Assembly (NCBI RefSeq): GCF_030158645.1
Contig: NZ_JAOASO010000089.1
Coordinates: 62,001-126,000, forward strand
Direction of reading: 5' to 3'
DNA: 64,000 nt
DNA from: Hydrogenophaga sp.
Lineage (GTDB): Bacteria; Pseudomonadota; Gammaproteobacteria; Burkholderiales; Burkholderiaceae_C
The stretch's first letter is position 1; each line of letters opens with the position of its first letter. The position numbers were made by a program, and so were the translations under genes. Below, piece by piece: positions 10,082 through 18,305 of this stretch. The notes under the pieces are model-generated. The model was not told the DNA's origin, ran no database searches, and was given only the letters and a program-made list of their open reading frames with translations.

Positions 10082-10282
10082 ATGCAACACCAACAACCTT
10101 CGCCGGACGAGGGCCTCGCCGAGCACCCGCTGGACTATTCAGACCCGGAACTGCGCGCTTATGCCGACGAGCAGGCAGAAGATATTCTCGAAACGGTGGT
10201 GCACTACATGCCCATGGTGCTGCCCGTCATGGGCGCCATCCTGATCTTCATGCTCGCGTTCATCGCGGTGTTCATGGCCTGA
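10082..10282 (+). CDS. Small single-pass membrane protein of unknown function
   Basis: 66 residues. An acidic, polar N-terminal half (LDYSDPELRAYADEQAEDIL) is followed by one hydrophobic helix, about residues 44-65 (MPMVLPVMGAILIFMLAFIA). The ATG at 10082 has a clear ribosome-binding site (AGGAG, 5 nt upstream). Predicted topology is N-in or N-out single span with almost no C-terminal tail. I do not recognise the family. Its upstream region of about 200 bp contains a small GCTGCG/CGCAGC hairpin at 10027-10041. The good ribosome-binding site and protein-like composition argue that it is real. Confidence 0.6.
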   Translation: MQHQQPSPDEGLAEHPLDYSDPELRAYADEQAEDILETVVHYMPMVLPVMGAILIFMLAFIAVFMA

Positions 10283-10319
10283 GCCCGGCGCCCGGCCGAC
10301 AACCCCGGGGCTGCAAGGC

Positions 10320-10793
10320 TCAAGCGTGTCGCTGGTGCCATTCCTTGAGCGAAAAATCCGGGTAGCCCTCAAAGCGCTGGTCGCCCTGATGGCCCTCCAC
10401 CGTCACCCACCCCGCCTTGGAGTCCAGCAGGATGTGCACGTTCTCGGGCGGTGTGGGCAAGGGTGTGTCGATTGCGCCCGCGTGCGGGTGCACCAGCTCG
10501 GGCCAGGTGGGGTCCCACAGCCAGAGGGCCGTGCCGCACTTGCCGCAGAAGTGGCGTTGCCCGGTGCTTTGCCGCACCCGATCGCCCTCGGTGATCTGCG
10601 CCTGGTAAACGCGCAGATGCCGCTTGCCGTTGACCTTCAGGGTGCGGTGGTCGGCACCGAGGTTGATCGCATAGCCACCGGTGCCCGCCGTCTTTCGGCA
10701 GATCGAGCAGTAACACCGCATGAACGGGACGGGCTCGGCCGATTCGACCGAGAACTTGACGCTGCCGCAATGGCACGAACCTTCCAGGTGCAT
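10320..10793 (-). CDS. GFA/CENP-V-domain zinc protein
   Basis: 157 residues with the GFA family Cys pattern: SCHCG (Cys7 and Cys9), RCYCSICRK (Cys28, 30 and 33) and FCGKCGTALW in the C-terminal half, all expected Zn ligands. The family is named after glutathione-dependent formaldehyde-activating enzyme, but most members, including small ones like this, have no proven substrate. It lies 26 bp downstream of the DUF1330 gene on the same strand, suggesting a two-gene unit. Catalytic assignment to formaldehyde metabolism would be over-reach. Confidence 0.88.
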   Translation of the reverse strand: MHLEGSCHCGSVKFSVESAEPVPFMRCYCSICRKTAGTGGYAINLGADHRTLKVNGKRHLRVYQAQITEGDRVRQSTGQRHFCGKCGTALWLWDPTWPELVHPHAGAIDTPLPTPPENVHILLDSKAGWVTVEGHQGDQRFEGYPDFSLKEWHQRHA

Positions 10794-10819
10794 GGGGCCT
10801 CCGCTGGTGACGTCGCGTC

Positions 10820-11113
10820 TTATGCCAGCGCTTCAATGATGCGGATGTCGCGCTCGGCGCCCTGACCGAGCGCCGCGAGCGCTTCCTGGTACGCCGGGCT
10901 GTCGTGTGCCTCGGTGGCTTGGGCCACGCTGTCGAACTCAAGCAACACGGCGCGCTGGTTGACAGCGGCCTCGTACACCTGGGCCGGCATGCCGCGCGCC
11001 AGGAAACGCCCGCCGGCTGCTTGAAGGGCGGGGCCTGCGAGCGCTGCGTAGGCCGCGAGTGCGGCGGGGTCGCTGATGGAGCGGTAGGTGGAGATCCAGT
11101 AGGCCTTGGGCAT
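10820..11113 (-). CDS. DUF1330-family small alpha/beta-barrel protein
   Basis: 97 residues. The pattern KAYWISTYRSISDPAALAAY at the N-terminus, GGRFLARG in the middle and VLLEFDSVAQATEAHDSPAY near the C-terminus is that of DUF1330 proteins, dimeric ferredoxin-like alpha/beta barrels of unknown biochemical role. Start ATG at 11113 is the only sensible one. It precedes the GFA gene on the minus strand with a 26-bp gap. Confidence 0.85.
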   Translation of the reverse strand: MPKAYWISTYRSISDPAALAAYAALAGPALQAAGGRFLARGMPAQVYEAAVNQRAVLLEFDSVAQATEAHDSPAYQEALAALGQGAERDIRIIEALA

Positions 11114-11177
11114 GTTTGTTCCTGGGTGGGTTGGTGATGGGAATCAGGGACCCCATCGTATGTGACACCCGGTCGCC

Positions 11178-12191
11178 TTACTTGCGCGTGTAGATCTGGT
11201 CGAACGTGCCGCCGTCGGCGAAGTGCACCTTGGCCGCCTGTTCCCAGCCGCCGAAAGCGTCACCGATCTTGAAGAGGTTGAGCTTGGGCAGTTGCTTGGC
11301 GTACTTGGCCTGGGCCTTGGCCGAGGTGGGGCGGTAGAAGTGTTTGCCGATGATGTCCTGCGCCTCTTCGGTGTAGAGGTATTCCAGGTAGGCCTGGGCC
11401 ACGGCGCGCGTGCCTTTTTTGTCCACGTTCTTGTCGACCACGGTCACGGCGGGCTCGGCCAGGATGGACAGCGAGGGGTACACGAAGTCCACCTTGTTGC
11501 CGAACTCCTTCTCCAGCAGGTAGGCCTCGTTCTCCCAGGAGATGAACACGTCACCCTGGGCGCGCTGTGCGAAGGTGATGGAGGAGCCGCGTGCGCCCGA
11601 GTCGAGCACCGGCACGTTGGCGTACAGCTGGGCCACGAATTCCTGCGCCTTGGCGTCGCTGCCGAACTTGCGCTTGGCAAATTCCCAAGCGGCGAGGTAG
11701 TTCCAGCGCGCGCCGCCCGAGGTCTTGGGGTTGGGGGTGATGACCTTCACGTCGGGGCGGATCAGGTCGTCCCAGTCCTTGATGTTCTTCGGGTTGCCGG
11801 CGCGCGTGACCAGCACGATGGTGGAGGTGTAAGGCGAGCTGTTGAGTGGCAGGCGCTTCTGCCAGTCTTTCGGAATCCAGCCGCCGTTGCTGTGCAGCGC
11901 GTCGGTGTCGCCGGCCAGGGCCAGGGTGGCCACGTCGGCGTCCAGGCCGTCGATGATGGAGCGGGCCTGTTTGCCCGAACCGCCATGGCTCTGTTTGATG
12001 GTCACGTCCTGGCCGGTCCTGGCCTTCCAGTGTTTGATGAACGCGGCGTTGTATTCCACGTACAGCTCGCGCGTCGGGTCGTAGGACACGTTGAGCAGGG
12101 TCACCGGGGCGGGCTGGGCGATGGCCGGGAGGGTGCCGGCGGTGAAGGCGGTGGCGGCGAGGGCCTGGATCAGTTGGCGGCGGGTGGTCAT
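11178..12191 (-). CDS. sbp: Second sulfate-binding protein, Tat-type signal
   Basis: 337 residues, clearly homologous to the protein at 8192-9190 ([49 protein letters not shown]). The N-terminus [18 protein letters not shown] carries a twin-arginine pair before a mild hydrophobic stretch ending in AIAQ, so export by Tat rather than Sec is likely. The ATG at 12191 was chosen over one 17 codons upstream because it places the RR pair at residues 4-5 and follows an AAGGAA ribosome-binding site. It has no permease or ATPase of its own nearby and could feed CysTWA encoded 2-6 kb away. Confidence 0.93.
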   Translation of the reverse strand: MTTRRQLIQALAATAFTAGTLPAIAQPAPVTLLNVSYDPTRELYVEYNAAFIKHWKARTGQDVTIKQSHGGSGKQARSIIDGLDADVATLALAGDTDALHSNGGWIPKDWQKRLPLNSSPYTSTIVLVTRAGNPKNIKDWDDLIRPDVKVITPNPKTSGGARWNYLAAWEFAKRKFGSDAKAQEFVAQLYANVPVLDSGARGSSITFAQRAQGDVFISWENEAYLLEKEFGNKVDFVYPSLSILAEPAVTVVDKNVDKKGTRAVAQAYLEYLYTEEAQDIIGKHFYRPTSAKAQAKYAKQLPKLNLFKIGDAFGGWEQAAKVHFADGGTFDQIYTRK

Positions 12192-12277
12192 GTCGTTCCT
12201 TGTGGAAAGGTGTTGAAAGTGACCGGATGATCCGACCTTCACCCCCGTTCAGGAACGAATGGATATTTGGTTGTTTA

Positions 12278-13024
12278 TTACCGAATCATCTGAGCCAAAT
12301 GCCCATGTGGTGGAACACCAAACACCGTCTGCAGGGTCTTCTGCTCGGGCAACACATAGACCATGGCCCGCTGCGCCACGAAGGTGGGCGCGATGTGGGC
12401 GTCAAAGAAAGGGGCGGGAATGTTGATGCAACCGTAGCTGATGCGGTTGTCGTCGGCCGTCTCGGTGACCAGGCGCTGCAGGCGGCGCTCTTTCGGGTTG
12501 TTGGCGCGCACCCGGTGCATGGACACGGCTGCGTCGTAGTCGACCCAGACCACGTCTTCGCCGTCGATGTTGAGTCCGCGCTGGCCCGCAAAGCGGCCTG
12601 CGGGTGTCGTGCGTTCTTCGGGCAATACATCGGCAATGGCCTTGTCGCCGATGCCGGGCACCGAGTCGTCGCCGTGCGCGGAACCCAGCAGCACGGCGGT
12701 GTGGTCGATCAGACGGGCCTGTGCGTCAAACACATACAGATGCGCCGCCCGCTTGTCGATCACCACGAACGGCATGGCGGCGTGGTCGCCGGAGCGTGCG
12801 ATCCAGTTCGCCATGTGGCGCAGATTGCTCGAAGCCTCGGCATTGCCCAGTTCGGCGAGTCGCGGCGGTGTGGTTGCCAGCGGGACCGCGCGCTGCGTTG
12901 CGTTGGCCGTCACCGGGGTGGCCGGTGGTATCGCCAGTGCGAGCAAGGCCAGTCCGATCAGCACGCCCTGGCGGATGGCCGACCAGGGGGTGGCGTCGTC
13001 GATGGCGGGTGTGGGATTGATCAT
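12278..13024 (-). CDS. L,D-transpeptidase-like (YkuD-related) exported protein with altered motif
   Basis: 248 residues. An N-terminal hydrophobic segment (about 18-36, GVLIGLALLALAIPPATP) suggests a signal anchor. The domain after it has VIDKRAAHLYVFDAQARLI, typical of YkuD-type domains, then MHRVR and RISYGCINIP. The canonical catalytic motif is H, 14-17 residues, [ST]HGChN. Here the gap from His to Ser is 26 residues and the His before Gly-Cys is Tyr. The catalytic Cys is kept. It is probably a cell-wall cross-linking enzyme or a divergent relative. It follows the Thr-rich small exported gene on the same strand. Confidence 0.75.
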   Translation of the reverse strand: MINPTPAIDDATPWSAIRQGVLIGLALLALAIPPATPVTANATQRAVPLATTPPRLAELGNAEASSNLRHMANWIARSGDHAAMPFVVIDKRAAHLYVFDAQARLIDHTAVLLGSAHGDDSVPGIGDKAIADVLPEERTTPAGRFAGQRGLNIDGEDVVWVDYDAAVSMHRVRANNPKERRLQRLVTETADDNRISYGCINIPAPFFDAHIAPTFVAQRAMVYVLPEQKTLQTVFGVPPHGHLAQMIR

Positions 13025-13043
13025 CCTTCAGCGCTTCAAACAG

Positions 13044-13078
13044 CAACGCCCCGGGATCGCAAGGACCGCGGGGCGTTG
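13044..13078 (-). terminator. Stem-loop between the Thr-rich gene and the L,D-transpeptidase-like gene
   Basis: CAACGCCCCG and CGGGGCGTTG form a perfect 10-bp stem around a 15-nt loop. On the minus strand it lies 17 bp after the 85-residue gene and about 20 bp before the next start; the following bases (CTGTTTGAAG) are only moderately T-rich. It may be a terminator or attenuator. Confidence 0.5.
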
Positions 13079-13095
13079 TCCGAACTGGGGCAGGC

Positions 13096-13353
13096 TCAGT
13101 TGCGGTCGGCGCGCGCCACGGGCTCGTTCATCGCGGCGTTGTTGTTCATGCTGTCGGTGGTGGTTGGTGCCGGCGTGGTCATGCCGCCCACAGGTGGCGT
13201 GGCCATGGGCGTGGTTTGCGTGCCCGGTGTGGCCGCAGGTGTGGTGGTCGTGGCGGGCATGTCGGTGGTGGTCGTTTGAGCGAACACCAGGGTGGCGCTG
13301 CCGACCACGGCCAGAGCGGCAAGCGAAGAGGTGATGAAGCTGGACGTTTTCAT
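13096..13353 (-). CDS. Small exported Thr/Pro-rich protein
   Basis: 85 residues. A standard Sec signal peptide (SLAALAVVGSATLVFA, cleavage near residue 26) is followed by low-complexity sequence rich in Thr, Pro, Ala and Met (TTTTDMPATTTTPAATPGTQ). No domain is recognisable. Such sequence suggests an extended, possibly cell-surface or periplasmic polypeptide; the Met content (PMATPPVGGM) could also suit soft-metal contact, but that is speculation. The coding strand shows good start context (AAGGGTCCACC before the ATG). Confidence 0.65.
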   Translation of the reverse strand: MKTSSFITSSLAALAVVGSATLVFAQTTTTDMPATTTTPAATPGTQTTPMATPPVGGMTTPAPTTTDSMNNNAAMNEPVARADRN

Positions 13354-13496
13354 GGTGGACCCTTGAAAGTGCTACTGACGCAGCGTTGAGGACTCGCAGC
13401 CGAAGGTGCCGACTGACTTTCAGGTTACGGGTCCTGCGCAGGGAGGGTCTGTTCGTGAGCGTACCGAGCAATCGCAACACAGGTAACAAGCGGTCT

Positions 13497-14648
13497 TCAA
13501 CCGCCCAGCCGCTCCACCAGCCAGATCGAGCCGATCACCGCAATGGCCAGCGAACCACCGGCCACCACCACCCAGCGGTAGAACGCGGTGTGGCGCAGCA
13601 GCCAGGCCAGTGGCAGGAACGCCAGCACGATGGCCAGCTGCCCGATCTCGACGCCGACGTTGAAGCCACCGAGCGCGAGCGCGAGCTGCTTCGCGGGCAG
13701 GGCCAGGTCGAGCAGCACGTTGGCAAACCCGAACCCGTGGATGAGGCCGAAGACAAAGGCCAGCCGCCAGCGCTTGAGCGAGAACCAGCCCAGCAGGTTG
13801 TTGAGCGCGGCCAGGATCACCGAGAGCGCGATCACCGATTCGATGATCGCCACCGGCGGATTGACCCAGCCCAGGATGGACGCCACCAGCGTGATCGAGT
13901 GCGCCACGGTGAACGCGGTCACGACCGCCAGCACATCCATGAACGAGGTGCGGAAGCTCTCCACCGCGGGCCAGCTGGTCACGCGCCGGCGCGAAGGCAC
14001 CAGCGGCGCGAGCACCAGCAGGCTGAGCAGGAAGAGGATGTGGTCGATGCCGATCCAGATGTGCCACACGCCTTCCACCACGTAGCGCGCGAACACCGCC
14101 CAGCCGGAAACCTCGCCCGCCAGCAACGCAGCCTCGGGTCGGTCCGGACTCAAGATGGCGCTGCTGGTGGCGCCGGGCAGCTCGACCTTGAGCAGGCCAC
14201 GGTGCAGGTTGTCCTGGTCGAAGATCAGGGCGTACTGGAGCGTGAGCCGACCCGCTGCGACGTCCTCGGGATCGGCGCAGACCACCGTCCATTCGGCGCT
14301 GAGGTAGAAGCCGTCCGAGTGCGGGCTGGCCATCACGTCCAGCGGCTTGAGTTCGCACGCGGCCGAGGTGCCGCGCACTGTGATGCCCTGCTGCATCCAG
14401 GCCTTGAGTTCGTCCATGCGCGAGGCGGTTTCACCCCAGCTCACCTGTCCGTCGCGGTCGTCGTCCAGATCGAAGATCAGGTCCACGTCGCGCAGGTTGA
14501 TGTCGGTGCGCAGCACCAGGTCAGGGCCGCGCTGCGACAGCGAGAGGTAGGCGTTGCTGCTGGAGTGGGCGAGGGCGGAGCCGGCGAAAGCAGCGAGCAG
14601 GGCAAGCGCGGCCAGTCGGGCGGCCAGGTGTCTGAACAGGAAAGTCAT
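13497..14648 (-). CDS. HupE/UreJ-type membrane protein with long periplasmic N-terminal domain
   Basis: 383 residues. A signal peptide (LALLAAFAGSALA, to about residue 26) precedes a soluble region of about 140 residues, then six to seven membrane helices with the family marks HIWIGIDHILFLLSLL, FTVAHSITLVASILG and FGLIHGFGFANVLLDL. The His pairs in membrane helices are the reason HupE/UreJ relatives are thought to move Ni2+ or another divalent cation. No hydrogenase or urease genes are near. Its ATG overlaps the stop codon of the TPR gene by one base, so the two are coupled. The start at MTFLFRHLA is supported by that overlap and the signal peptide. Confidence 0.82.
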   Translation of the reverse strand: MTFLFRHLAARLAALALLAAFAGSALAHSSSNAYLSLSQRGPDLVLRTDINLRDVDLIFDLDDDRDGQVSWGETASRMDELKAWMQQGITVRGTSAACELKPLDVMASPHSDGFYLSAEWTVVCADPEDVAAGRLTLQYALIFDQDNLHRGLLKVELPGATSSAILSPDRPEAALLAGEVSGWAVFARYVVEGVWHIWIGIDHILFLLSLLVLAPLVPSRRRVTSWPAVESFRTSFMDVLAVVTAFTVAHSITLVASILGWVNPPVAIIESVIALSVILAALNNLLGWFSLKRWRLAFVFGLIHGFGFANVLLDLALPAKQLALALGGFNVGVEIGQLAIVLAFLPLAWLLRHTAFYRWVVVAGGSLAIAVIGSIWLVERLGG

Positions 14649-15868
14649 CAGGATTTGCCCAGCCGGGTTTGCAGTTCGTCGGCCAGCCGTTTGAGCACCG
14701 GGTCGGTGTAGCCGGTGGCGGCCATCCAGCCCAGCACGGGCTCGGCCAGCCTGGGCTGGTTGGCTTGGAGCGCGGCCTGCACCAGCAGCACCGCATCGGC
14801 CGGTTCGTTCTGCGTGCGCCAGTTCTCCGCAGCCAGCGCCAGGCCTTTGGCCACGTCGCGCCCGTAGGTGATGAGGTAGACCATGGTGGGCCGCTCGATC
14901 AGGCTTTCGCCGCGCAGCGCCTGGTTGTTCATGCGGTTCTCGAACTGGTCGGCCAGGCGTTGCGTGTCGCCGTCCTTGAGGCCGCGGCTGGCCAGCAGCG
15001 CCTGCACCAGCAGCGCGTCGGTGGGTGAAGGCGAAGCGGTGTAGCGCTTCGCTTGGGCGTATTGGCCTTGCTGGTTCAGCAGCTCGGTGAGCGTGAGCCT
15101 CACCAGGTGCGACTCGGGCCTGGCCTGCAGGTGCTTCTCCCACACGGCCATGGCCTGCGCTGGCTCGCCCGCGGCGCGGAGAGCTTCACCCTGGTGGTAG
15201 CGCAGCCAGTCCTGCGTGAACGGGCCCTGGTAGTCGGGCAGATCGACCAGGCGGTTCAGCAGGGGAATGGCTTGCTGCGCTTGGCCGGTGCGGTACAGGA
15301 GCGTGGCCGCGCAGGCCTGGCCTTCGTCGCGGCCGAAGCGCTGCCCGATCGCATCGCAATCGGTGCGCGCCGCCGCCATGTTCGATGTGAGCAGGTGCAG
15401 CGAAAAGCGCCATGACCAATACTCGGGTTGCGCCGGATCGAGGGTGATCGCCTTTCCCAGATCGTCGATGCCGCCCTGGAAATCGTGGAAACCCTGTTTC
15501 ACCAGGGCGCGCAAAAAATGACCTTCAGCCGGCAAGGTGCTGGCGCTCCACCAGGGCTGCAGCGCGGCTTTGGCCGAGCCGTACCAGCGCAGATCACCCT
15601 CGGTCAGGCCCAGCAAAAACACGGCCCGCGCGTAATTCAGCGCAGCGGGCAGGTGGTTGCGGTTCTTGCGCCATTCGCGCTCCACATCGCGCAATGCCCC
15701 CACCTGGTTGCTCTGGGCATGCACCGAAGCGGGCAACACGATCTGGTCGGGCGCGGGCGTCAATCGAGGTTGGGCCTGTGCACCCATTGAAATACCGATT
15801 ACAAGAATTGGCAGTACTTTGCAACAGGGTTTCCACCTGAATCCAATCAATACCCGATGAGGGCTCAT
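14648..15868 (-). CDS. Exported TPR-repeat protein
   Basis: 406 residues. From MSPHRVLIGF there is a signal-like segment (VLPILVIGISMGAQA) and then repeated helix pairs with TPR spacing, e.g. AALNYARAVFLLGLTEG, AITLDPAQPEYWSWRF, LLYRTGQAQQAIPLLNRL and WEKHLQARPESHLVRL. TPR arrays are protein-protein scaffolds; this one is probably periplasmic. It is directly coupled to the HupE-like gene and may assemble with or stabilise it. An ATG 25 codons upstream is in frame, but the chosen start gives a clean signal peptide. Enzymatic function is not suggested by anything visible. Confidence 0.7.
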   Translation of the reverse strand: MSPHRVLIGFRWKPCCKVLPILVIGISMGAQAQPRLTPAPDQIVLPASVHAQSNQVGALRDVEREWRKNRNHLPAALNYARAVFLLGLTEGDLRWYGSAKAALQPWWSASTLPAEGHFLRALVKQGFHDFQGGIDDLGKAITLDPAQPEYWSWRFSLHLLTSNMAAARTDCDAIGQRFGRDEGQACAATLLYRTGQAQQAIPLLNRLVDLPDYQGPFTQDWLRYHQGEALRAAGEPAQAMAVWEKHLQARPESHLVRLTLTELLNQQGQYAQAKRYTASPSPTDALLVQALLASRGLKDGDTQRLADQFENRMNNQALRGESLIERPTMVYLITYGRDVAKGLALAAENWRTQNEPADAVLLVQAALQANQPRLAEPVLGWMAATGYTDPVLKRLADELQTRLGKS

Positions 15869-15986
15869 GGGAAACGCGTTTGTCAGGTCAATGGGCATTG
15901 AAATCGATATCCTCGGCATTGGCTGCGATGGGCGATTCCCCATTGTGTGCCGGTCGTAAAAGACATATCAATCCCAAAGGTAATCT

Positions 15987-16139
15987 ATGAAAACTCTCAT
16001 CTCCGCAATGATCGCTGCATTCATGATGGCTTCCGTTCCTGCGTTTGCTGCCAGCCATGCCGGCGGCAAAATGGACGACAAAAAAATGGATTGCATGAAA
16101 GACGAGAACAAAGCCAAAGACGAGTGCAAGAAGAAGTAA
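15987..16139 (+). CDS. 50-residue exported Lys/Met/Asp-rich peptide
   Basis: 50 codons starting ATG at 15987 with an AAAGG ribosome-binding site 6 nt upstream. A clear signal peptide (AMIAAFMMASVPAFAA, cleavage near residue 22) leaves a mature peptide of about 28 residues, SHAGGKMDDKKMDCMKDENK then AKDECKKK, with two Cys, three Met and a strong charge. The gene ends directly before a strong rho-independent terminator at 16160, so it is probably a one-gene unit. It is divergent from the TPR/HupE pair. Function unknown; similar tiny pentapeptide-like or metal-binding exported peptides are often left unannotated. Confidence 0.65.
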   Translation: MKTLISAMIAAFMMASVPAFAASHAGGKMDDKKMDCMKDENKAKDECKKK

Positions 16140-16159
16140 TTTGCGCTCCGGCGAGAAAG

Positions 16160-16185
16160 GGCCCACGTCAGTGGGCCTTTTTTTT
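16160..16185 (+). terminator. Rho-independent terminator
   Basis: GGCCCAC (16160-16166), a 4-nt GTCA loop, then GTGGGCC (16171-16177), followed by eight T residues. It lies 20 bp after the 50-codon gene and is the clearest terminator in the window. Confidence 0.9.
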
Positions 16186-16208
16186 GGGACCGATATACTC
16201 AGGCCACC

Positions 16209-16565
16209 ATGCGCCGCTGCCTCATCGCGATCTTCGCGCTCCACTTCTTTTTGAGTGTGAGCGCGTTCGCATTGGGCGGAGCACACAGCGCAGCGGCACT
16301 GCAGGCGCCCGTCCTTTCCGCGCTGCAGAGTGCACCCGGCGATGCGGAGTCGGCGCCGCAAGGCAAGGCGTTGGGTGAGGCGGCCGTGAACCACGCGCTG
16401 GTGGACCAAGTGCCCGATCTTCCCGACAGCCTGCCCAAAACCGTGCTGGTGCAGCGACCCCCTGTCGACGGCGGCTCCAGCATCGGCTATCGGCAGCGTG
16501 CCGCGGTGCCGCCCTCGTTGGACGGATTGCTCCGCCCACCACAACAGGCCTCACACCCGGCCTGA
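16209..16565 (+). CDS. Small exported protein of unknown function (CzcI-like layout?)
   Basis: 118 residues. A signal peptide (LIAIFALHFFLSVSAFA) occupies residues 5-22. The mature part is Ala/Pro-rich with no Cys and a few His. The overall plan, a short exported protein ending in a Pro/Arg-rich tail (LLRPPQQASHPA), recalls CzcI-like periplasmic proteins near metal-resistance genes, but no conserved motif is convincing and I do not assign the family. It starts 24 bp after a strong terminator, so its promoter must overlap that region. A palindromic GC stem (16572-16585) follows its stop. Confidence 0.55.
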   Translation: MRRCLIAIFALHFFLSVSAFALGGAHSAAALQAPVLSALQSAPGDAESAPQGKALGEAAVNHALVDQVPDLPDSLPKTVLVQRPPVDGGSSIGYRQRAAVPPSLDGLLRPPQQASHPA

Positions 16566-16687
16566 GGTGGAGCCGCCGCGGCGGCCCACACCCCGCTTTG
16601 CTCCCGTGAGCCCGCAGCGCCGAAGCGTCGCGAGCTGCTCGCGGCAACCCATCCCTTTTTGATTTCATCCACCGAACGGACCTCACC

Positions 16688-17374
16688 ATGAACACGAGTC
16701 TTTCTGCCCATTCCCCCACCAGCGCCGCGCTGGTTGAACGCAACCGCGTGCTGCGCAACACCTACTGGCTGTTGTCCTTGTCGATGATCCCCACGGTGCT
16801 CGGCGCCTGGGTCGGCCTGGCCACCGGCATCACCTCCGGGCTCACCGGTTTCATGGGCCTGATCGTCTTCATGGGGGGTGCGTTCGGCTTCATGTTCGCC
16901 ATCGAAAAAACCAAAAACTCCGCCGCTGGCGTGCCGGTGCTGCTGGCGTTCACCTTCTTCATGGGCCTGATGCTCTCGCGCCTGGTGGGCACGGTGCTGG
17001 GTCTTTCCAACGGGGCTGGGCTCGTGATGACGGCCTTTGCCGGCACGGGCGCGATCTTTCTGGGCATGGCGGCGCTGTCGTCCATCATCAAGCGCGACCT
17101 GACCAGCATGGGCAAGTTCCTGTTCATCGGCGCGATCATGCTGCTGGTGGCCGGTGTGGCCAACGTCTTCATCCAGTCGGGTGCGCTCATGATCACGTTG
17201 GCGGTGTTGGCCATCGGCATCTTCTCGGCCTTCATCCTGTACGACCTCAAGCGCGTGCAGGACGGCCACGAGACCAACTACATCACCGCCACATTGGGCG
17301 TTTACCTGAGCCTGTTCAACGTGTTCCAGAGCCTGCTGATGTTGCTGGGTCTGGGCGGTTCGCGTGACGAGTGA
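16688..17374 (+). CDS. Bax-inhibitor-1 / YccA-family membrane protein
   Basis: 228 residues with seven hydrophobic helices after a polar N-terminus (about residues 1-25). NRVLRNTYWLLSLSMIPTVLG and the C-terminal ALYD-like segment (FSAFILYDLKRVQDGHETNY, then ATLGVYLSLFNVFQSLL) are BI-1/YccA signatures; the conserved Asp pair region near the last helices is present. Bacterial members include the FtsH-interacting YccA and putative Ca2+ leak channels. It opens a plus-strand series of membrane genes; uppP follows after 33 bp. Confidence 0.92.
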   Translation: MNTSLSAHSPTSAALVERNRVLRNTYWLLSLSMIPTVLGAWVGLATGITSGLTGFMGLIVFMGGAFGFMFAIEKTKNSAAGVPVLLAFTFFMGLMLSRLVGTVLGLSNGAGLVMTAFAGTGAIFLGMAALSSIIKRDLTSMGKFLFIGAIMLLVAGVANVFIQSGALMITLAVLAIGIFSAFILYDLKRVQDGHETNYITATLGVYLSLFNVFQSLLMLLGLGGSRDE

Positions 17375-17407
17375 ACCGCAGCGCGGCTGCCGATCGGCCT
17401 GGAAGCC

Positions 17408-18244
17408 GTGAGCGCCACGGTCTGGGCCGAAGCTGCCTTCCTGGGTCTGGTGCAGGGGCTCACCGAGTTCCTGCCGGTGTCGTCCAGCGCGCACCTGCGC
17501 ATCCTGGGCCCCCTGTTGCCTTCGGGTGGTGATCCGGGCGCGGCTTTCACGGCCATCACCCAGATTGGCACCGAGGCGGCGGTCTTGATCTACTTCCGCA
17601 AGGACCTTCTGCGCATCCTGCAGGCCTGGTGGAAGTCGCTGACGCAGCCCGAGTGGCGCCGCGATCCCGATGCGCGCATGGGCTGGCTGATTCTCATCGG
17701 CACGCTGCCCATTGCCTTGTTGGGTCTGGCGTTCAAGGACGCCATCGAAGGCACGCTGCGCAACCTGGTGATCACCGCCGTGATGCTGATCGTGTTCGGC
17801 GTGATCCTCGCGATGGCGGACCGTGTGGGCACCAAGCAGCGGACACTCAAGGAGCTCTCCTGGGGCCACGGGCTGATGTTCGGGCTGGCGCAAGCCATGG
17901 CCTTGATCCCCGGCGTGTCCCGCTCGGGTGGAACCATCACCGCCGGCCTGCTCATGGGTTACACCCGCGAGGCCGCGGCGCGTTATTCCTTTCTGCTGGC
18001 CATACCGGCCGTGATGGCCTCGGGCTTCTACCAGCTCTACCGCAGCTGGGAGCTGGGCAGTCCCATCGCCCCGGGTCCGACCGCACTCGCCACGCTGATC
18101 GCCTTCGTGGTCGGTTACGGCGTGATCGTGTGGTTTCTGCGGCTGGTGTCCACCCGCGGCTACATGCCGTTTGTGGTGTACCGCGTTGCCCTGGGCTGCG
18201 TGGTGCTGGTGTTGCTGGCCACGGGTGTGCTGAGTGCCACCTGA
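17408..18244 (+). CDS. uppP: Undecaprenyl-diphosphatase UppP/BacA
   Basis: 278 residues, standard length. The two hallmark motifs are present: [20 protein letters not shown] (Glu-rich motif 1, residues about 11-30) and [10 protein letters not shown] in motif 2 ([20 protein letters not shown] region). The enzyme dephosphorylates undecaprenyl pyrophosphate to recycle the lipid carrier for peptidoglycan and other envelope polymers. The start codon is GTG at 17408; no upstream alternative fits. It lies between the BI-1-like gene and the CorC/HlyC-like gene in the same direction. Confidence 0.96.
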   Translation: MSATVWAEAAFLGLVQGLTEFLPVSSSAHLRILGPLLPSGGDPGAAFTAITQIGTEAAVLIYFRKDLLRILQAWWKSLTQPEWRRDPDARMGWLILIGTLPIALLGLAFKDAIEGTLRNLVITAVMLIVFGVILAMADRVGTKQRTLKELSWGHGLMFGLAQAMALIPGVSRSGGTITAGLLMGYTREAAARYSFLLAIPAVMASGFYQLYRSWELGSPIAPGPTALATLIAFVVGYGVIVWFLRLVSTRGYMPFVVYRVALGCVVLVLLATGVLSAT

Positions 18245-18305
18245 GCCGCTGTCACAAGCCGCTGCCTCCCACTTCTTTTGACTTTCCGGAGCTTTCAAAG
18301 ACCCC

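Noticed and set aside
16572-16585. GC palindrome GCCGCCGCGGCGGC after the 118-residue gene, as a terminator
   Set aside because: No loop of normal size and no T run follows; it may be only GC bias.
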